From JASBRS01 sp964496495 (lineage in GTDB: Bacteria; Deinococcota; Deinococci; Deinococcales; Trueperaceae), in the NCBI GenBank assembly GCA_964496495.1, contig CAZBZU010000001.1, positions 105,323-169,322 of the forward strand: 64,000 bases of DNA, read 5' to 3'. The notes below the pieces were generated by a model. The model was not told the DNA's origin, made no database searches, and saw only the letters and a list, made by a program, of their open reading frames with translations. Positions 1 to 8,280 of the stretch are shown piece after piece. The translations under genes and the position numbers were made by a program. Within the stretch, counting starts at the first letter, position 1. Each line of letters begins with the position of its first letter.

Positions 1-2111
1 CGCAGGGCGGCTACCGGGACCCCGAGCGCAAGGAAGTGGTGCTGAGCGAGGAGCTGCTCTACGGCTACCAGGGCGGTCGGCGCCTGCGCCGGCTGCCCGG
101 GAGACGTGTCCACGATGCGGCACAGCTCACCGTTGGCGACTTCTTGATCCACCCCGACCACGGCATCGGGCGCTTCCTGGGGCTCGAGGCGCGCCAGGTG
201 GTGGGCGTGACCCGCGACTACCTGCTGCTCCAGTACGCCGGCGAGGGCCGGCTCTACCTGCCGGTCGAGCAGCTGCCGCTGCTGCGGCGCCACCCCGGCA
301 CCACGGACGACCCGCCGCGGCTGTCGACGCTCGGCACGAACGAGTGGGCGCGGGCCCGCGAGCGCGCGCGCGTCAGTGCCCAGGAGCTGGCGGCCGAGCT
401 GATCAAGACCTACGCGGCTAGACAAGTCAGCCTGGGCACCTCCTACCCGCCGCTCCCGGAGTGGGACGAGCTCATCCGCGCCAACTGCCCCTTCACCCTC
501 ACGCCCGACCAGGCCACGGCGGTGGAGGAGACCCTGGCCGACATGGAGCGCGAGGTCCCGATGGACCGGCTGATCTCGGGCGACGTCGGCTTCGGCAAGA
601 CCGAGATCGCCATCCGTGCCGCCCACCGCGCCGTGGGGAACGGTGCCCAGGCGGCCATGATGGTGCCCACCACGGTGCTCGCCAAGCAGCACTACGACAC
701 CTTCCGCGAGCGCTTCGAGGGGCTCCCCGTGCGCGTCGAGATGCTCTCGCGCTACACCTCGGATGCCGACGCCCGCGCGATCTTCGCGGGCCTCGCGGAC
801 GGCACCGTCGACATCGTCATCGGGACGCACCGGCTGCTCAACGAAGGCATTCGCACCAAGCGGCTCGGCCTGCTGGTGATCGACGAGGAGCATCGCTTCG
901 GCGTCGGCCAGAAGGAGAAGCTCAAGGGCATGCGGGTCAACCTCGACGTGCTGTCGCTGTCGGCCACCCCCATCCCCCGAACGCTCTACATGAGTCTGGT
1001 GGGCCTGCGTGACGTGTCGCAGATCATGACGCCGCCGGAGGGTCGCAAGCCGATCCAGACGGTGCTGCAGCCCTACGATCCGCTCACCGTGAGGGAGGCG
1101 GTGCTGTTCGAGCTCGAGCGCGGCGGCAAGGTCTTCTACATCTTCGACCGCATCGGCGCCATCAGCCTGCGCGCGAGGACGCTGTCGCAGCTCGTGCCCG
1201 AGGCCCGCATCGGCGTGGCGCACGGCCAGATGGAGTCGCACGACCTCGAGGACATCATGCTCGGGTTCGAGGAGGGCGGCTACGACGTGCTGCTGTCCAC
1301 CACCATCGTGGAGTCGGGCCTCGACATCTCCGGCGCCAACACCCTGGTGATCGAGCGCGCCGACCGGCTGGGGCTGGCACAGCTCTACCAGCTACGTGGC
1401 CGCGTGGGCCGGCGCGAGACCGAGGCGTGGGCCTACCTGCTCTACCCCGGCAAGCTGACCGAGCAGGCTCAGCGCCGTCTCTACGCCATCGCCGAGCTCG
1501 ACGACCTCGGTTCCGGGCACCTCCTGGCCGAGAAGGACATGGAGATCCGCGGTGTCGGTAACCTGCTGGGGCCAGAGCAGCACGGGCACATCGCCGCCGT
1601 GTCGATCGAGGTGTACACCGAGCTGCTGGCCGAGGAGATCGCCAAGCTCAAGGGCGTTTCTGCCCGGGAGGCGGTGCCCCCGGTGAGCATCGACCTCAAC
1701 CTGGACGCCCGCCTGAGCCCTGGGTACATTGCCGACGACGACGTGCGCATCAACTACTACGGCCGTTTCTCGGAGACGACCAGCCTGGCCGAGGTCGCCC
1801 GCACCGCCAAGGAGATGCGCGAGGCCTACGGTCCCATGCCGGACGAGGTCAAGGCCTTCGTGGACCTGGTGCGGCTGCGCCTGCTGGCCGCCAGCAAGGG
1901 CGTGGTCACCGTCAAGGAGCACATGACCGACGTGCAGCTCAGCTTCGCCGACGGCCTCGACGAGCTCGACTTCGACCGGCGCAAGCTCAAGCAGCTACCC
2001 TTCGCGGTGGAAGCGACCCGGTACCCGCCAGGCTTCAGCATCAAGAAGCGCGGGCTCAAGGCCCGGGACCTGCCGGGCGTCATCCAGGACGTGCTCTACC
2101 TGGTGGGGTGA
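1..2111 (+). CDS. mfd: Transcription-repair coupling factor Mfd, C-terminal part (5' truncated by window edge)
   Basis: Mfd is an ATP-driven DNA translocase that removes stalled RNA polymerase at lesions and recruits the excision-repair machinery. The frame is open from base 3 at the window edge, so the N-terminal UvrB-like part is missing and the GTG at 36 is not the real start. Visible in order: a CarD-like RNA-polymerase-interaction domain (about 130-330, GDFLIHPDHGIGRFLGLE), helicase domain 1 with Walker A GDVGFGKTE (about 579-605) and the DEEHRFG box (about 880-900), motif III LSATPIPRT, helicase domain 2 with GLDISGANTLVIERADR and the QLRGRVGR motif VI, then the C-terminal TRCF domain that binds UvrA. 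All translocase motifs look intact. The stop codon lies inside the first unit of a 16-bp tandem array. Only RecG is a close relative, and the CarD-like domain excludes it. Confidence 0.97.
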   Translation, partial: QGGYRDPERKEVVLSEELLYGYQGGRRLRRLPGRRVHDAAQLTVGDFLIHPDHGIGRFLGLEARQVVGVTRDYLLLQYAGEGRLYLPVEQLPLLRRHPGTTDDPPRLSTLGTNEWARARERARVSAQELAAELIKTYAARQVSLGTSYPPLPEWDELIRANCPFTLTPDQATAVEETLADMEREVPMDRLISGDVGFGKTEIAIRAAHRAVGNGAQAAMMVPTTVLAKQHYDTFRERFEGLPVRVEMLSRYTSDADARAIFAGLADGTVDIVIGTHRLLNEGIRTKRLGLLVIDEEHRFGVGQKEKLKGMRVNLDVLSLSATPIPRTLYMSLVGLRDVSQIMTPPEGRKPIQTVLQPYDPLTVREAVLFELERGGKVFYIFDRIGAISLRARTLSQLVPEARIGVAHGQMESHDLEDIMLGFEEGGYDVLLSTTIVESGLDISGANTLVIERADRLGLAQLYQLRGRVGRRETEAWAYLLYPGKLTEQAQRRLYAIAELDDLGSGHLLAEKDMEIRGVGNLLGPEQHGHIAAVSIEVYTELLAEEIAKLKGVSAREAVPPVSIDLNLDARLSPGYIADDDVRINYYGRFSETTSLAEVARTAKEMREAYGPMPDEVKAFVDLVRLRLLAASKGVVTVKEHMTDVQLSFADGLDELDFDRRKLKQLPFAVEATRYPPGFSIKKRGLKARDLPGVIQDVLYLVG

Positions 2112-2159
2112 GGGGCTGGTGGGGTGAGGGGCTGGTGGGGTGAGGGGCTGGTGGGGTGA
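2101..2159 (+). repeat. 16-bp tandem repeat starting at the mfd stop codon
   Basis: The unit TGGTGGGGTGAGGGGC is repeated exactly from 2101, 2117 and 2133, with a fourth partial copy (11 of 16 bases) at 2149. Each copy contains TGGGGTGA. The TGA of the first copy (2109-2111) is the mfd stop codon; the others fall at 2125, 2141 and 2157. Because 16 is not a multiple of 3, the copies put TGA in all three frames. A similar stop-anchored array follows pth at 59612-59675. Confidence 0.95.
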
Positions 2160-2193
2160 CGGGCGCCGGGGCACGGCCAGGGCCTGCCAGCAA

Positions 2194-2226
2194 CGTTCAG
2201 GGCCGCGCACTGCGCGGCCCTGAACG
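2194..2226. terminator. Bidirectional hairpin between convergent mfd and OMP genes
   Basis: A perfect 16-base inverted repeat (2194-2209 and 2211-2226, arms CGTTCAGGGCCGCGCA and its complement) with a single C between the arms. It lies between two convergent genes and can fold on either strand. It lacks a clear T-run, so it may act with Rho or as a bidirectional barrier rather than as a classic intrinsic terminator. Confidence 0.6.
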
Positions 2227-2249
2227 AATGCTCGTGGGGTCAGCGATGC

Positions 2250-2741
2250 TCAGAAGTGGTAGTTCACCCCGATGGCGCCGCGAGGGCCGAAGCCAAGGCC
2301 GAAGTAGCTGACGACGGGGTTCTGCAGGTAGAAGGTGTAGCCCGCCCCGAGCTCGGCGAACGCGCCGAGCTGCTCGGAGAAGCGGTACTCCACGCCGGCG
2401 AGGGCGCTCAGCCCGATACCGATGCCTACGCCATAGAAGCCGTAGTTGAAGTTGGGGCCGCCGCCGACGTACACCGTCAACGGCATGTCCTGGATCTGGG
2501 CCACGTTGTAGAGGACGTCAGCGCCGACGCCGATGTTCCAGAACCCGTAGGTCAGCCGGCCACGGACATCGATGTTGTTCCCGATCGCGTTGTTGACCCC
2601 GTAGTAGACCGAGAACGGGTACCCGAGGGCAACGCCGGCCCACTGGGTGGTGTTGTAGGAGGCTGCCATGTTCCCCTGCGCGAACGCGGCGCCAACCCCG
2701 AGGACCGAAACGGCCACGAGCGTAATCAGGACTCTGCGCAT
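2250..2741 (-). CDS. Small outer-membrane beta-barrel-like protein
   Basis: 163 residues, no named family recognised. It has a clean Sec signal peptide (MRR, hydrophobic core, AFA before Gln22). The mature part is rich in Gly, Tyr and Phe in alternating patterns (VYYGVNN, YVGGGPNFNYGF, ELGAGYTFYL) and ends in Tyr-His-Phe. The terminal aromatic residue is typical of beta-barrels inserted by BamA. About 140 mature residues would fit an eight-stranded barrel. It is transcribed alone from the promoter at 2797-2825, with GGAGG shortly before the ATG. Role unknown; it could be structural or a small porin-like protein. Barrel topology is inferred from composition and the C-terminus. Confidence 0.7.
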   Translation of the reverse strand: MRRVLITLVAVSVLGVGAAFAQGNMAASYNTTQWAGVALGYPFSVYYGVNNAIGNNIDVRGRLTYGFWNIGVGADVLYNVAQIQDMPLTVYVGGGPNFNYGFYGVGIGIGLSALAGVEYRFSEQLGAFAELGAGYTFYLQNPVVSYFGLGFGPRGAIGVNYHF

Positions 2742-2796
2742 GCAAACCCTCCAAAACGAGATTGAGAAGATCAGGACGGTCTCCTCGCCTGCGCCG

Positions 2797-2825
2797 TTTA
2801 TAGCACAATGGTACTTCCCTCACAA
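2797..2825 (-). promoter_or_regulatory. Sigma-70-type promoter of the small OMP gene
   Basis: On the minus strand, TTGTGA (2820-2825) and TATAAA (2797-2802) are separated by exactly 17 bases. This leaves a leader of about 50 bases with a GGAGG ribosome site before the ATG at 2741. Confidence 0.7.
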
Positions 2826-2898
2826 GTAGGCATCTTCACAGGCGTGCGATGCCTATCGCACTTTCTCGAGGTCACAGGGTGAGAGCGGATGAGAGGCC

Positions 2899-3249
2899 TC
2901 AGTCTCCGGAGAAGCGCTCGCGGATCCGACGCCGTGCGTTGCGGGTCTGTGGCGTCTGGCGGTTGCACGGCGGCAGCTCCCCGGAGCGTCGCTTGTACTC
3001 GTCCAGCAGGGCCGCCTCTTCGGCCTGCGGCACGCGGCTGTAGCGGTAGCGCCAGAAAGCCACGTGCTGCGCCACACAGCCCCTGCCAGCGAGGTGCTGG
3101 CGCAGACGGTTGGGCACGTCGGTCGCCGACTGCCCCACGTAGATCACGGTCTTGTCCGCGTCGGCCAGCTCGTACACACCCGGCATGGCGTCGCGGCCGC
3201 GCCGGGGGGGCAGGCGGTCGATGCGGCGCCAGCGTGCAGCGATGCCCAC
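2899..3249 (-). CDS. GIY-YIG nuclease-family protein
   Basis: Up to 116 residues. The core starts around residue 22 with GVYELADADKTVIYVGQ, matching the GIY and YIG strands (here GVY and YVG), followed by the helix with the catalytic-type Arg in NRLRQHL and a downstream acidic helix (AEEAALLDEYKRR). This is the single-domain YhbQ/UPF0213-like class, whose function is poorly defined. The start is uncertain: GTG at 3249 lies 18 bases after the era stop, while ATG at 3186 would begin directly at the domain. It probably shares the era transcript. Confidence 0.75.
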   Translation of the reverse strand: MGIAARWRRIDRLPPRRGRDAMPGVYELADADKTVIYVGQSATDVPNRLRQHLAGRGCVAQHVAFWRYRYSRVPQAEEAALLDEYKRRSGELPPCNRQTPQTRNARRRIRERFSGD

Positions 3250-3267
3250 GTCGCCAGCGACTCCGCG

Positions 3268-4305
3268 TCAGACCTCGTAGCCCAGCTCGCGCAGCGCCTC
3301 GCGGTCCTCGCGCCAGCCGCCCCGCACCACCACCTCGAGCTCCAGGAACACGCGTTGGTCGAGGAACACCTCGAGCTGCTTGCGGGCCGCGCGACCGATC
3401 TCCCTGATCATCTGGCCGGCCTTGCCGATGACGATGCGGCGGTGGCCCACCTTCTCCACCCAGATCTCGGCGGCGATGACGAGCGGCTCGCCTGACCCCG
3501 GCTCCGGGTCGCGCCAGTCCAGCACCAGCACCGCCACGGCATACGGCAGCTCCTGACGCAGGTGGAGCATGGCGCTCTCGCGGATGAGCTCCGCCGCCCA
3601 GTGCTCCCGCGACTGGTCCGAGCGGATGTCGGGCGGGAAGAAGAACGGCGCCTCGGGGAGCCCCTCCATCAGGTCGTCCCTGAGCGCGTACACCGACCGC
3701 GGGTCGTTGAGGGCCGAGATGGCGAGCACGCGTTCCGGTTCGGGGTAGAGGTCCTTGTAGAGCGCGAGCGCCTCCTCGGCGTACTTGGCGGCGTCGACCT
3801 TGTTGCCGACCAGGATCACCCGGGTCTCCGTCGGAAGACCCTCCAGCATGCGCGCGACCTCCCGGTCCTCGCGCGTCGGGGGATGGCGCAGGTCCACCAC
3901 CCACAGCGCGACGTCCACGTCCGCGACCGCGCCCATGATCTCGCGGCGCATGAACTCGTCCAGTACGGAGTGGCCCTGGCGATGGAAGCCCGGCGTGTCG
4001 ACGAACACCAGCTGCCGCTCGTCGCGCGTGTAGATGCCGCGGACGCCGCGGCGGGTGGTCTGCGGCTTCGGTGTGATCGGCGCCACTTTCACGCCCAGCA
4101 GCGTGTTGAGCAGCGTCGACTTGCCCACGTTTGGCTTGCCGAGGATGGCCACGAAGCCGGAGCGGGTGGGCTCGTCGGTGGCGTCGCGCGGGTCGGCTGG
4201 CGCCGGACCCGAGGGGTCGTCCGGCGCCGCGGCCGGGTCCGCTCGGCCGCCGCTGTCGGCAGACGCAGGCTCGCCGCTGAGGTGATCAGAGTCCAGGTCG
4301 GTCAC
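3268..4305 (-). CDS. era: GTPase Era
   Basis: Era is an essential GTPase that binds 16S rRNA and assists 30S subunit maturation. 345 residues with G1 GKPNVGKST (56-64), G3 DTPG (103-106) and G4 NKVD (168-171). The C-terminal KH domain shows GKAGQMIREIG. The first roughly 48 residues are a low-complexity Asp/Ala/Pro/Ser extension not normally present in Era (usual length about 300). The GTG start is supported by AAGGAG about 11 bases upstream but could be placed later. A GIY-YIG gene follows closely. Confidence 0.95.
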   Translation of the reverse strand: MTDLDSDHLSGEPASADSGGRADPAAAPDDPSGPAPADPRDATDEPTRSGFVAILGKPNVGKSTLLNTLLGVKVAPITPKPQTTRRGVRGIYTRDERQLVFVDTPGFHRQGHSVLDEFMRREIMGAVADVDVALWVVDLRHPPTREDREVARMLEGLPTETRVILVGNKVDAAKYAEEALALYKDLYPEPERVLAISALNDPRSVYALRDDLMEGLPEAPFFFPPDIRSDQSREHWAAELIRESAMLHLRQELPYAVAVLVLDWRDPEPGSGEPLVIAAEIWVEKVGHRRIVIGKAGQMIREIGRAARKQLEVFLDQRVFLELEVVVRGGWREDREALRELGYEV

Positions 4306-4358
4306 GCTACCCGCCTCTCCTTCGCGCGCGCCGGCCTGCGCCGCCGAGCGCTTCCTCC

Positions 4359-4364
4359 ATGCTA
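4359..4364 (-). promoter_or_regulatory. Candidate -10 element for era
   Basis: TAGCAT on the minus strand, about 55 bases before the era start, preceded by an AT-rich base step (GATTAGCAT). No convincing -35 hexamer is seen. Confidence 0.35.
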
Positions 4365-4409
4365 ATCGCCCGGGGGCGGAAGTGCCCGCCGCGGCCGCCA
4401 GCCAAACGC

Positions 4410-4434
4410 GAAGGGGCCCCGGAAGGGCCCCTTC
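4410..4434 (-). terminator. Intrinsic terminator after tRNA-fMet
   Basis: A perfect 10-bp stem (GAAGGGGCCC at 4410-4419, complement at 4425-4434) with a 5-base loop, eight bases beyond the tRNA CCA end on the minus strand. A short TTT follows four bases further on. Confidence 0.7.
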
Positions 4435-4441
4435 GGCGGCT

Positions 4442-4518
<77 letters not shown>

Positions 4519-4610
4519 GCGCAGCAAAAGCAAGTGTAGCTCCCGCCGTTTGGCAGTGTCAAGGAGCGCGGAGCTCGTAGGCGCGCGCTCCCCGCTGCCG
4601 CGAGGCGGCC

Positions 4611-5420
4611 TCAGGCGAGGCCGCAGAACGCCTGGTAGTCGATCAGCTCGGTCACGCTCGGAGCGTCTCCGCACACCGGGCAGGCGGGGTCGCGCGCCAC
4701 CGCGAAGCGGCGGGCCTCGGCACCGGCCGCGTCGACGTGGAGCAGGGTGCCCACCAGCGGCTCACCCAGGCCCAGCAGCAGCTTCAGGGCCTCGTTGGCC
4801 ATGAAGCTCCCGATGATGCCGGGCAGCACCCCGAACACCCCCACCTCGGCGCAGCTGGGAACGCTGCCAGGGTCCGGCGGCTGCGGATAGAGGCAGCGAT
4901 AGCAGGGTCCGCGCTCGCCGCTCTGGTCCGCCGCGAAGACGCTGACCTGGCCCTCGAACTGCGACAGCGCCCCGTACACCAGGGGCGTACCCTCCAGCAC
5001 ACAGGCGTCGTTCACCAGGTAGCGCGTGGGGAAGTTGTCGCTGCCGTCCACCACCAGGTCGACGGCGCGCGCCAGCTGGCGCGCGTTGCCGCTCGAGAGC
5101 CTCTCGTGGTAAGGCACCAGGCGGACATCGGGGTTGAGCTCGGCCAGGCGAGCGGCGGCCGAGGCCGTCTTGGGGGTGCCGACGGCGTCCAGCCCGTGCA
5201 GCACCTGGCGCTGCAGGTTGCTCGCGTCCACCAGGTCGTCGTCGACGAGGTGGATGGTCCCCACGCCGGCGGCCGCCAGGTAGAGGAGGACGGGCGACCC
5301 CAGGCCGCCGGCGCCCACGACCAGCACGCTGGCGTCCAGCAGGCGTCGCTGACCTGCCGCCCCGACCCCGGGAAGGATGATGTGTCGGGCGTAGCGGTCG
5401 AGCTGCTCGCGGGTGAACAT
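4611..5420 (-). CDS. moeB: MoeB/ThiF-family adenylyltransferase
   Basis: E1-like enzyme that adenylates the C-terminal glycine of a ubiquitin-like sulfur carrier (MoaD for molybdopterin, ThiS for thiamine, or a tRNA-thiolation carrier). 269 residues: the ThiF Rossmann ATP site GAGGLGSP (36-43) and the conserved HIILPGVG at the N-terminus. Two Cys pairs, CYRC (about 170) and CPVC (about 245), would hold the structural zinc. The C-terminal rhodanese domain of MOCS3-type proteins is absent. No carrier gene is adjacent, so the pathway cannot be assigned. TAGACT lies 5 bases before the ATG, which suggests a leaderless transcript. Confidence 0.88.
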   Translation of the reverse strand: MFTREQLDRYARHIILPGVGAAGQRRLLDASVLVVGAGGLGSPVLLYLAAAGVGTIHLVDDDLVDASNLQRQVLHGLDAVGTPKTASAAARLAELNPDVRLVPYHERLSSGNARQLARAVDLVVDGSDNFPTRYLVNDACVLEGTPLVYGALSQFEGQVSVFAADQSGERGPCYRCLYPQPPDPGSVPSCAEVGVFGVLPGIIGSFMANEALKLLLGLGEPLVGTLLHVDAAGAEARRFAVARDPACPVCGDAPSVTELIDYQAFCGLA

Positions 5421-5425
5421 GGCTC

Positions 5426-5431
5426 AGTCTA
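5426..5431 (-). promoter_or_regulatory. Leaderless -10 element of moeB
   Basis: TAGACT on the minus strand, separated from the moeB ATG by 5 bases. The same hexamer precedes recG, the LEA2 gene and fabZ at the same or nearly the same distance. Confidence 0.5.
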
Positions 5432-5472
5432 CTCAGCGGCCGGTTCGAACCGCCGTCGTCGCGGCAGTCGAC

Positions 5473-6768
5473 TCAGCCCAGGGTCGTCTCCAGGATGAGC
5501 GGCGCGGCGGGCGCGGTCTCCGCCAACCGCAACCCGCTCCGCAGCAACGCGCGGGCCTCGTCCAGCCCGCGAGCGCCGCGATGATAGAGGGTCGCCAGCG
5601 GCTCGCCCGCGCTCACCTCGGCCCCGACCTTGGCGTGCAGCAGCACGCCCACCCCGGCATCCACGGGATCGCCCTTGCGATCGCGGCCGGCGCCGAGGGC
5701 GAAGGCGGCCCGGCCCACCGCGAGCGCATCGACCTCGGCCAGCAGGCCGCTCTCGGGGGCACGCAGCAGGTCCCGGTCGGGCGCCAGCTGCAAGTGCCCT
5801 AGGGCTGCGACGTCACCGCCCTGAGCGGCGATCCAGCGCTCGAAGCGCTCCAGCGCCTGGCCGCTTTCCACCAGCGCGCGAAGCTCCGTCTGGCTGGTCG
5901 GTAGGCCGCTCGCCTCCAGCACCTGGCCGGCGAGCACCAGGCACAGCTCGAGCAGGTCGGCGGGTCCCTCGCCGCGCAGGCAGCCGAGCGCCTCGTTCAC
6001 CTCCAGGGCGTTGCCCACCGCCAGGCCGAGCGGCTGGGCCATGCTGCTCAGCACCGCACGCATCTTGCGGCCGGCGTGGCGTCCGATGGCGGTCATGGTC
6101 TCGGCGAGGGCGCGCGCCTCCGAGGGGGTGCTCATGAAGGCTCCGCTGCCCACCTTGACGTCCAGCACGATCGATTCGGCGCCACCGGCCAGCTTCTTGC
6201 TCATGATGCTGCTGGCGATGAGCGGAAGCGAGCGCACCGTGGCGGTGGCGTCGCGAAGGGCGTAGAGCAGGCCGTCGGTAGGCGCCAGCGTCTCGGACTG
6301 GCCCGCGACCACGATCCCGACCTCGCGTGCCTGACGCAGGAAGGTCTCCTTGTCGAGGTCGCTTCTGAAGCCCGGGATGCTCTCCAGCTTGTCGACGGTT
6401 CCGCCGGTGTGCCCCAGGGCGCGCCCGCTCATCTTGGCGATGGTCGCCCCCGCGGCGGCGAGCAGCGGCGCCAGCACCAGGCTGGTCTTGTCTCCCACCC
6501 CGCCGGTGGAGTGCTTGTCCACCGTGTGGGGGAGGTCCTCGAGATCGAGCACCTCGCCGGACGTGGCCATGATGCGGGTGAGCTCGGCGGTCTCGCGGTC
6601 GCTCATGCCGTGCCAGCAGACCGCCATCAGCCAGGCGGCCACCTGGTAGTCCGGCACGCGGCCGGCCAGGTAGCCACGCATGAACGCCTCCAGCTGTTGC
6701 GGATCGTGCTCGGCTCCGTTGCGCTTCTCGCGGATGACGTCGACGGGGCGAAGAGAGGCGGAAGGCAT
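5473..6768 (-). CDS. deoA: Pyrimidine-nucleoside (thymidine) phosphorylase
   Basis: Phosphorolyses thymidine and related pyrimidine nucleosides to base and (deoxy)ribose-1-phosphate. 431 residues, the normal length. It begins with the family pattern DVIREKRNG. The phosphate-binding glycine loop KHSTGGVGDKTS lies near residue 90 and the MSGRALGHTGGTVDKLE segment follows. The alpha/alpha-beta lobes and C-terminal domain are complete. Whether it is the strict thymidine enzyme (DeoA) or the broader pyrimidine enzyme (Pdp) cannot be told from sequence. With the two deoxynucleoside kinases upstream it forms a nucleoside-salvage neighbourhood. TAGCAT sits 6 bases before the ATG. Confidence 0.93.
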   Translation of the reverse strand: MPSASLRPVDVIREKRNGAEHDPQQLEAFMRGYLAGRVPDYQVAAWLMAVCWHGMSDRETAELTRIMATSGEVLDLEDLPHTVDKHSTGGVGDKTSLVLAPLLAAAGATIAKMSGRALGHTGGTVDKLESIPGFRSDLDKETFLRQAREVGIVVAGQSETLAPTDGLLYALRDATATVRSLPLIASSIMSKKLAGGAESIVLDVKVGSGAFMSTPSEARALAETMTAIGRHAGRKMRAVLSSMAQPLGLAVGNALEVNEALGCLRGEGPADLLELCLVLAGQVLEASGLPTSQTELRALVESGQALERFERWIAAQGGDVAALGHLQLAPDRDLLRAPESGLLAEVDALAVGRAAFALGAGRDRKGDPVDAGVGVLLHAKVGAEVSAGEPLATLYHRGARGLDEARALLRSGLRLAETAPAAPLILETTLG

Positions 6769-6774
6769 GCGCCC

Positions 6775-6780
6775 ATGCTA
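6775..6780 (-). promoter_or_regulatory. Leaderless -10 element of deoA
   Basis: TAGCAT on the minus strand followed by 6 bases and the deoA ATG. Confidence 0.45.
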
Positions 6781-6824
6781 CGACGACGGCAGGACGGCGC
6801 CGGGCCGCGCCCGGCTCGGTTCGG

Positions 6825-8276
6825 TCACAGCCAGCGGCGTGCCTCTGCCGCTTCGTCCCAGGGCAGCACCTCGTCCGCCCGCTCGAGCGTGGCCTCGTGC
6901 CCCTTGCCGGCCAGCAGCACCACATCGCCCGCTCTCGCTTCGGCGAGCGCGAGCCGGATGGCCTGCCGCCGATCGGGGACCAGCCGGTAGTCCTGACCGC
7001 GGCGCGCGCCGGCGTTCCGCGCCCCCGCCTCCATGGCGGCGAGGATGTCGTCCACGGCCTCGGAGCGCGAGTCCTCCTCGGTGAAGATGGCGAGCTGTGC
7101 GCGGCCGGCGGCTACCTCTCCCAACGGTGCCCGTTTGGCCGGATCGCGCTCACCCGCCGACCCGATCACCACCAGCAAGCGCCCGGGCGGCGCAGGCGCC
7201 ACGGCCTCCAGCGCCTTGGCGAGCGCCGGCGGGGTATGGGCGAAGTCGACGATGACGGCGAAGGGTTGGGCCTGGAGCAGCTGCATGCGTCCCGGAACCC
7301 CGGCGAAGCCCGCCAGCCGCGCCACGCCTTCGGCGAGCGGCACGCCCACCTCGCGCGCCGCCGCCAGGGCGGCCAGCGCGTTCCAGGCGTTGAAGGCCCC
7401 GGGCATTGGCAGGTGCGCGGGGAGGCGCTCGCCGCCGACCTCGACCTCGAACGCCAGGCCGCCCGGCGCGGCGGTCAACCGCGCCAGGCGCACCTCGGCG
7501 CGCGCGTCGGCGCCGTAGCTCACCACCCGGCGGGCGGCGGCGGCGAAGAAGGCGTAGTCCGGCTCGTCGCGGTTCAGCACGCTCACCCCCGAACGCCGCA
7601 TGAGGGTGGCCTTGGCCTCGCGGTAGGCCTGCACGTCGCCGTGGTGGTCGAGGTGCTCGGGGCTCAGGTTGGTCCACGCTCCGACGGCGTAAGGAATGGC
7701 GTCGAGGCGGTGCAGCGAGAAGCCGTGCGAGCTCGACTCCAGCACCACCCGGCGGATCCCCTGGTCGCGGCACCGGGCCAGCAGGGCCTGGAGATCGGTC
7801 GCTTCGGGGGTGGTGAAGTGGCCGACCAGCGGCAGCACGGCCGCTCCCAGGCGGATGCCGGCGGTGCTGATCAGGGCCGTGGGGCCGCGGGCGCCGAGGA
7901 GGTGGTGGAGCAGGAAGGCGGTGGTGGTCTTGCCGTCGGTGCCGGTCACGCCGAGCACGGTGAGGGCGTCCGCCGGCCGGCCGTAGAAGGTGGCGGCCAG
8001 CAGCGGCAGCGCCACGCGGGCGTCGGGCACGCGCTGGTAGGGCACATCGCCCCAGGGCAGCCGCGGCGGCAGGTCGGCCTCGCCCACCACCGCTACGGCG
8101 CCGGCAGCCACCGCATCCTCGAGGAGATCGTGGGCGTCGAAGCGCTCCCCGCGGCGCGCCACGAACAGCGCACCGGGCCGGACGCGGTCGTGGCGCTGGA
8201 CCACGCTGGAGATCTCCGGGTCCGCGCCGGCGGTGCTGGCACCCAGGGCGCCGCGGAGCAGCGACGACAGGCGCAC
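6825..8276 (-). CDS. murE: MurE-type UDP-MurNAc-tripeptide ligase
   Basis: Adds the third amino acid to UDP-MurNAc-L-Ala-D-Glu during peptidoglycan precursor synthesis. 483 residues: N-terminal UDP-binding domain, ATP site VTGTDGKTTT (110-119), TTPE (155-158), the SSSHG segment (181-185) and NLSPEHLDHHGD (203-214). The lysine that is carbamylated in this family is present near 222, and the C-terminal domain carries AGKGHE. The place of the diaminopimelate-recognition motif DNPR holds EDSR (401-404) here, so the added residue may not be diaminopimelate. Ornithine, known in Deinococcus and Thermus walls, is a plausible substrate. GTG start four bases after the upstream kinase stop, so translation is probably coupled. 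Confidence 0.9.
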   Translation of the reverse strand: MRLSSLLRGALGASTAGADPEISSVVQRHDRVRPGALFVARRGERFDAHDLLEDAVAAGAVAVVGEADLPPRLPWGDVPYQRVPDARVALPLLAATFYGRPADALTVLGVTGTDGKTTTAFLLHHLLGARGPTALISTAGIRLGAAVLPLVGHFTTPEATDLQALLARCRDQGIRRVVLESSSHGFSLHRLDAIPYAVGAWTNLSPEHLDHHGDVQAYREAKATLMRRSGVSVLNRDEPDYAFFAAAARRVVSYGADARAEVRLARLTAAPGGLAFEVEVGGERLPAHLPMPGAFNAWNALAALAAAREVGVPLAEGVARLAGFAGVPGRMQLLQAQPFAVIVDFAHTPPALAKALEAVAPAPPGRLLVVIGSAGERDPAKRAPLGEVAAGRAQLAIFTEEDSRSEAVDDILAAMEAGARNAGARRGQDYRLVPDRRQAIRLALAEARAGDVVLLAGKGHEATLERADEVLPWDEAAEARRWL

Positions 8277-8280
8277 GGCG

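Noticed and set aside
36..2111. GTG at 36 as start of mfd
   Set aside because: The frame is open to the window edge and the visible part begins in the middle of the Mfd architecture, so the gene is truncated by the window.
2798..3904. Long frame antisense/out of frame to era and the GIY-YIG gene
   Set aside because: Its translation is Arg/Gly/Ala/Pro-rich low complexity typical of GC-rich shadow frames, and the era frame has full GTPase and KH motifs.
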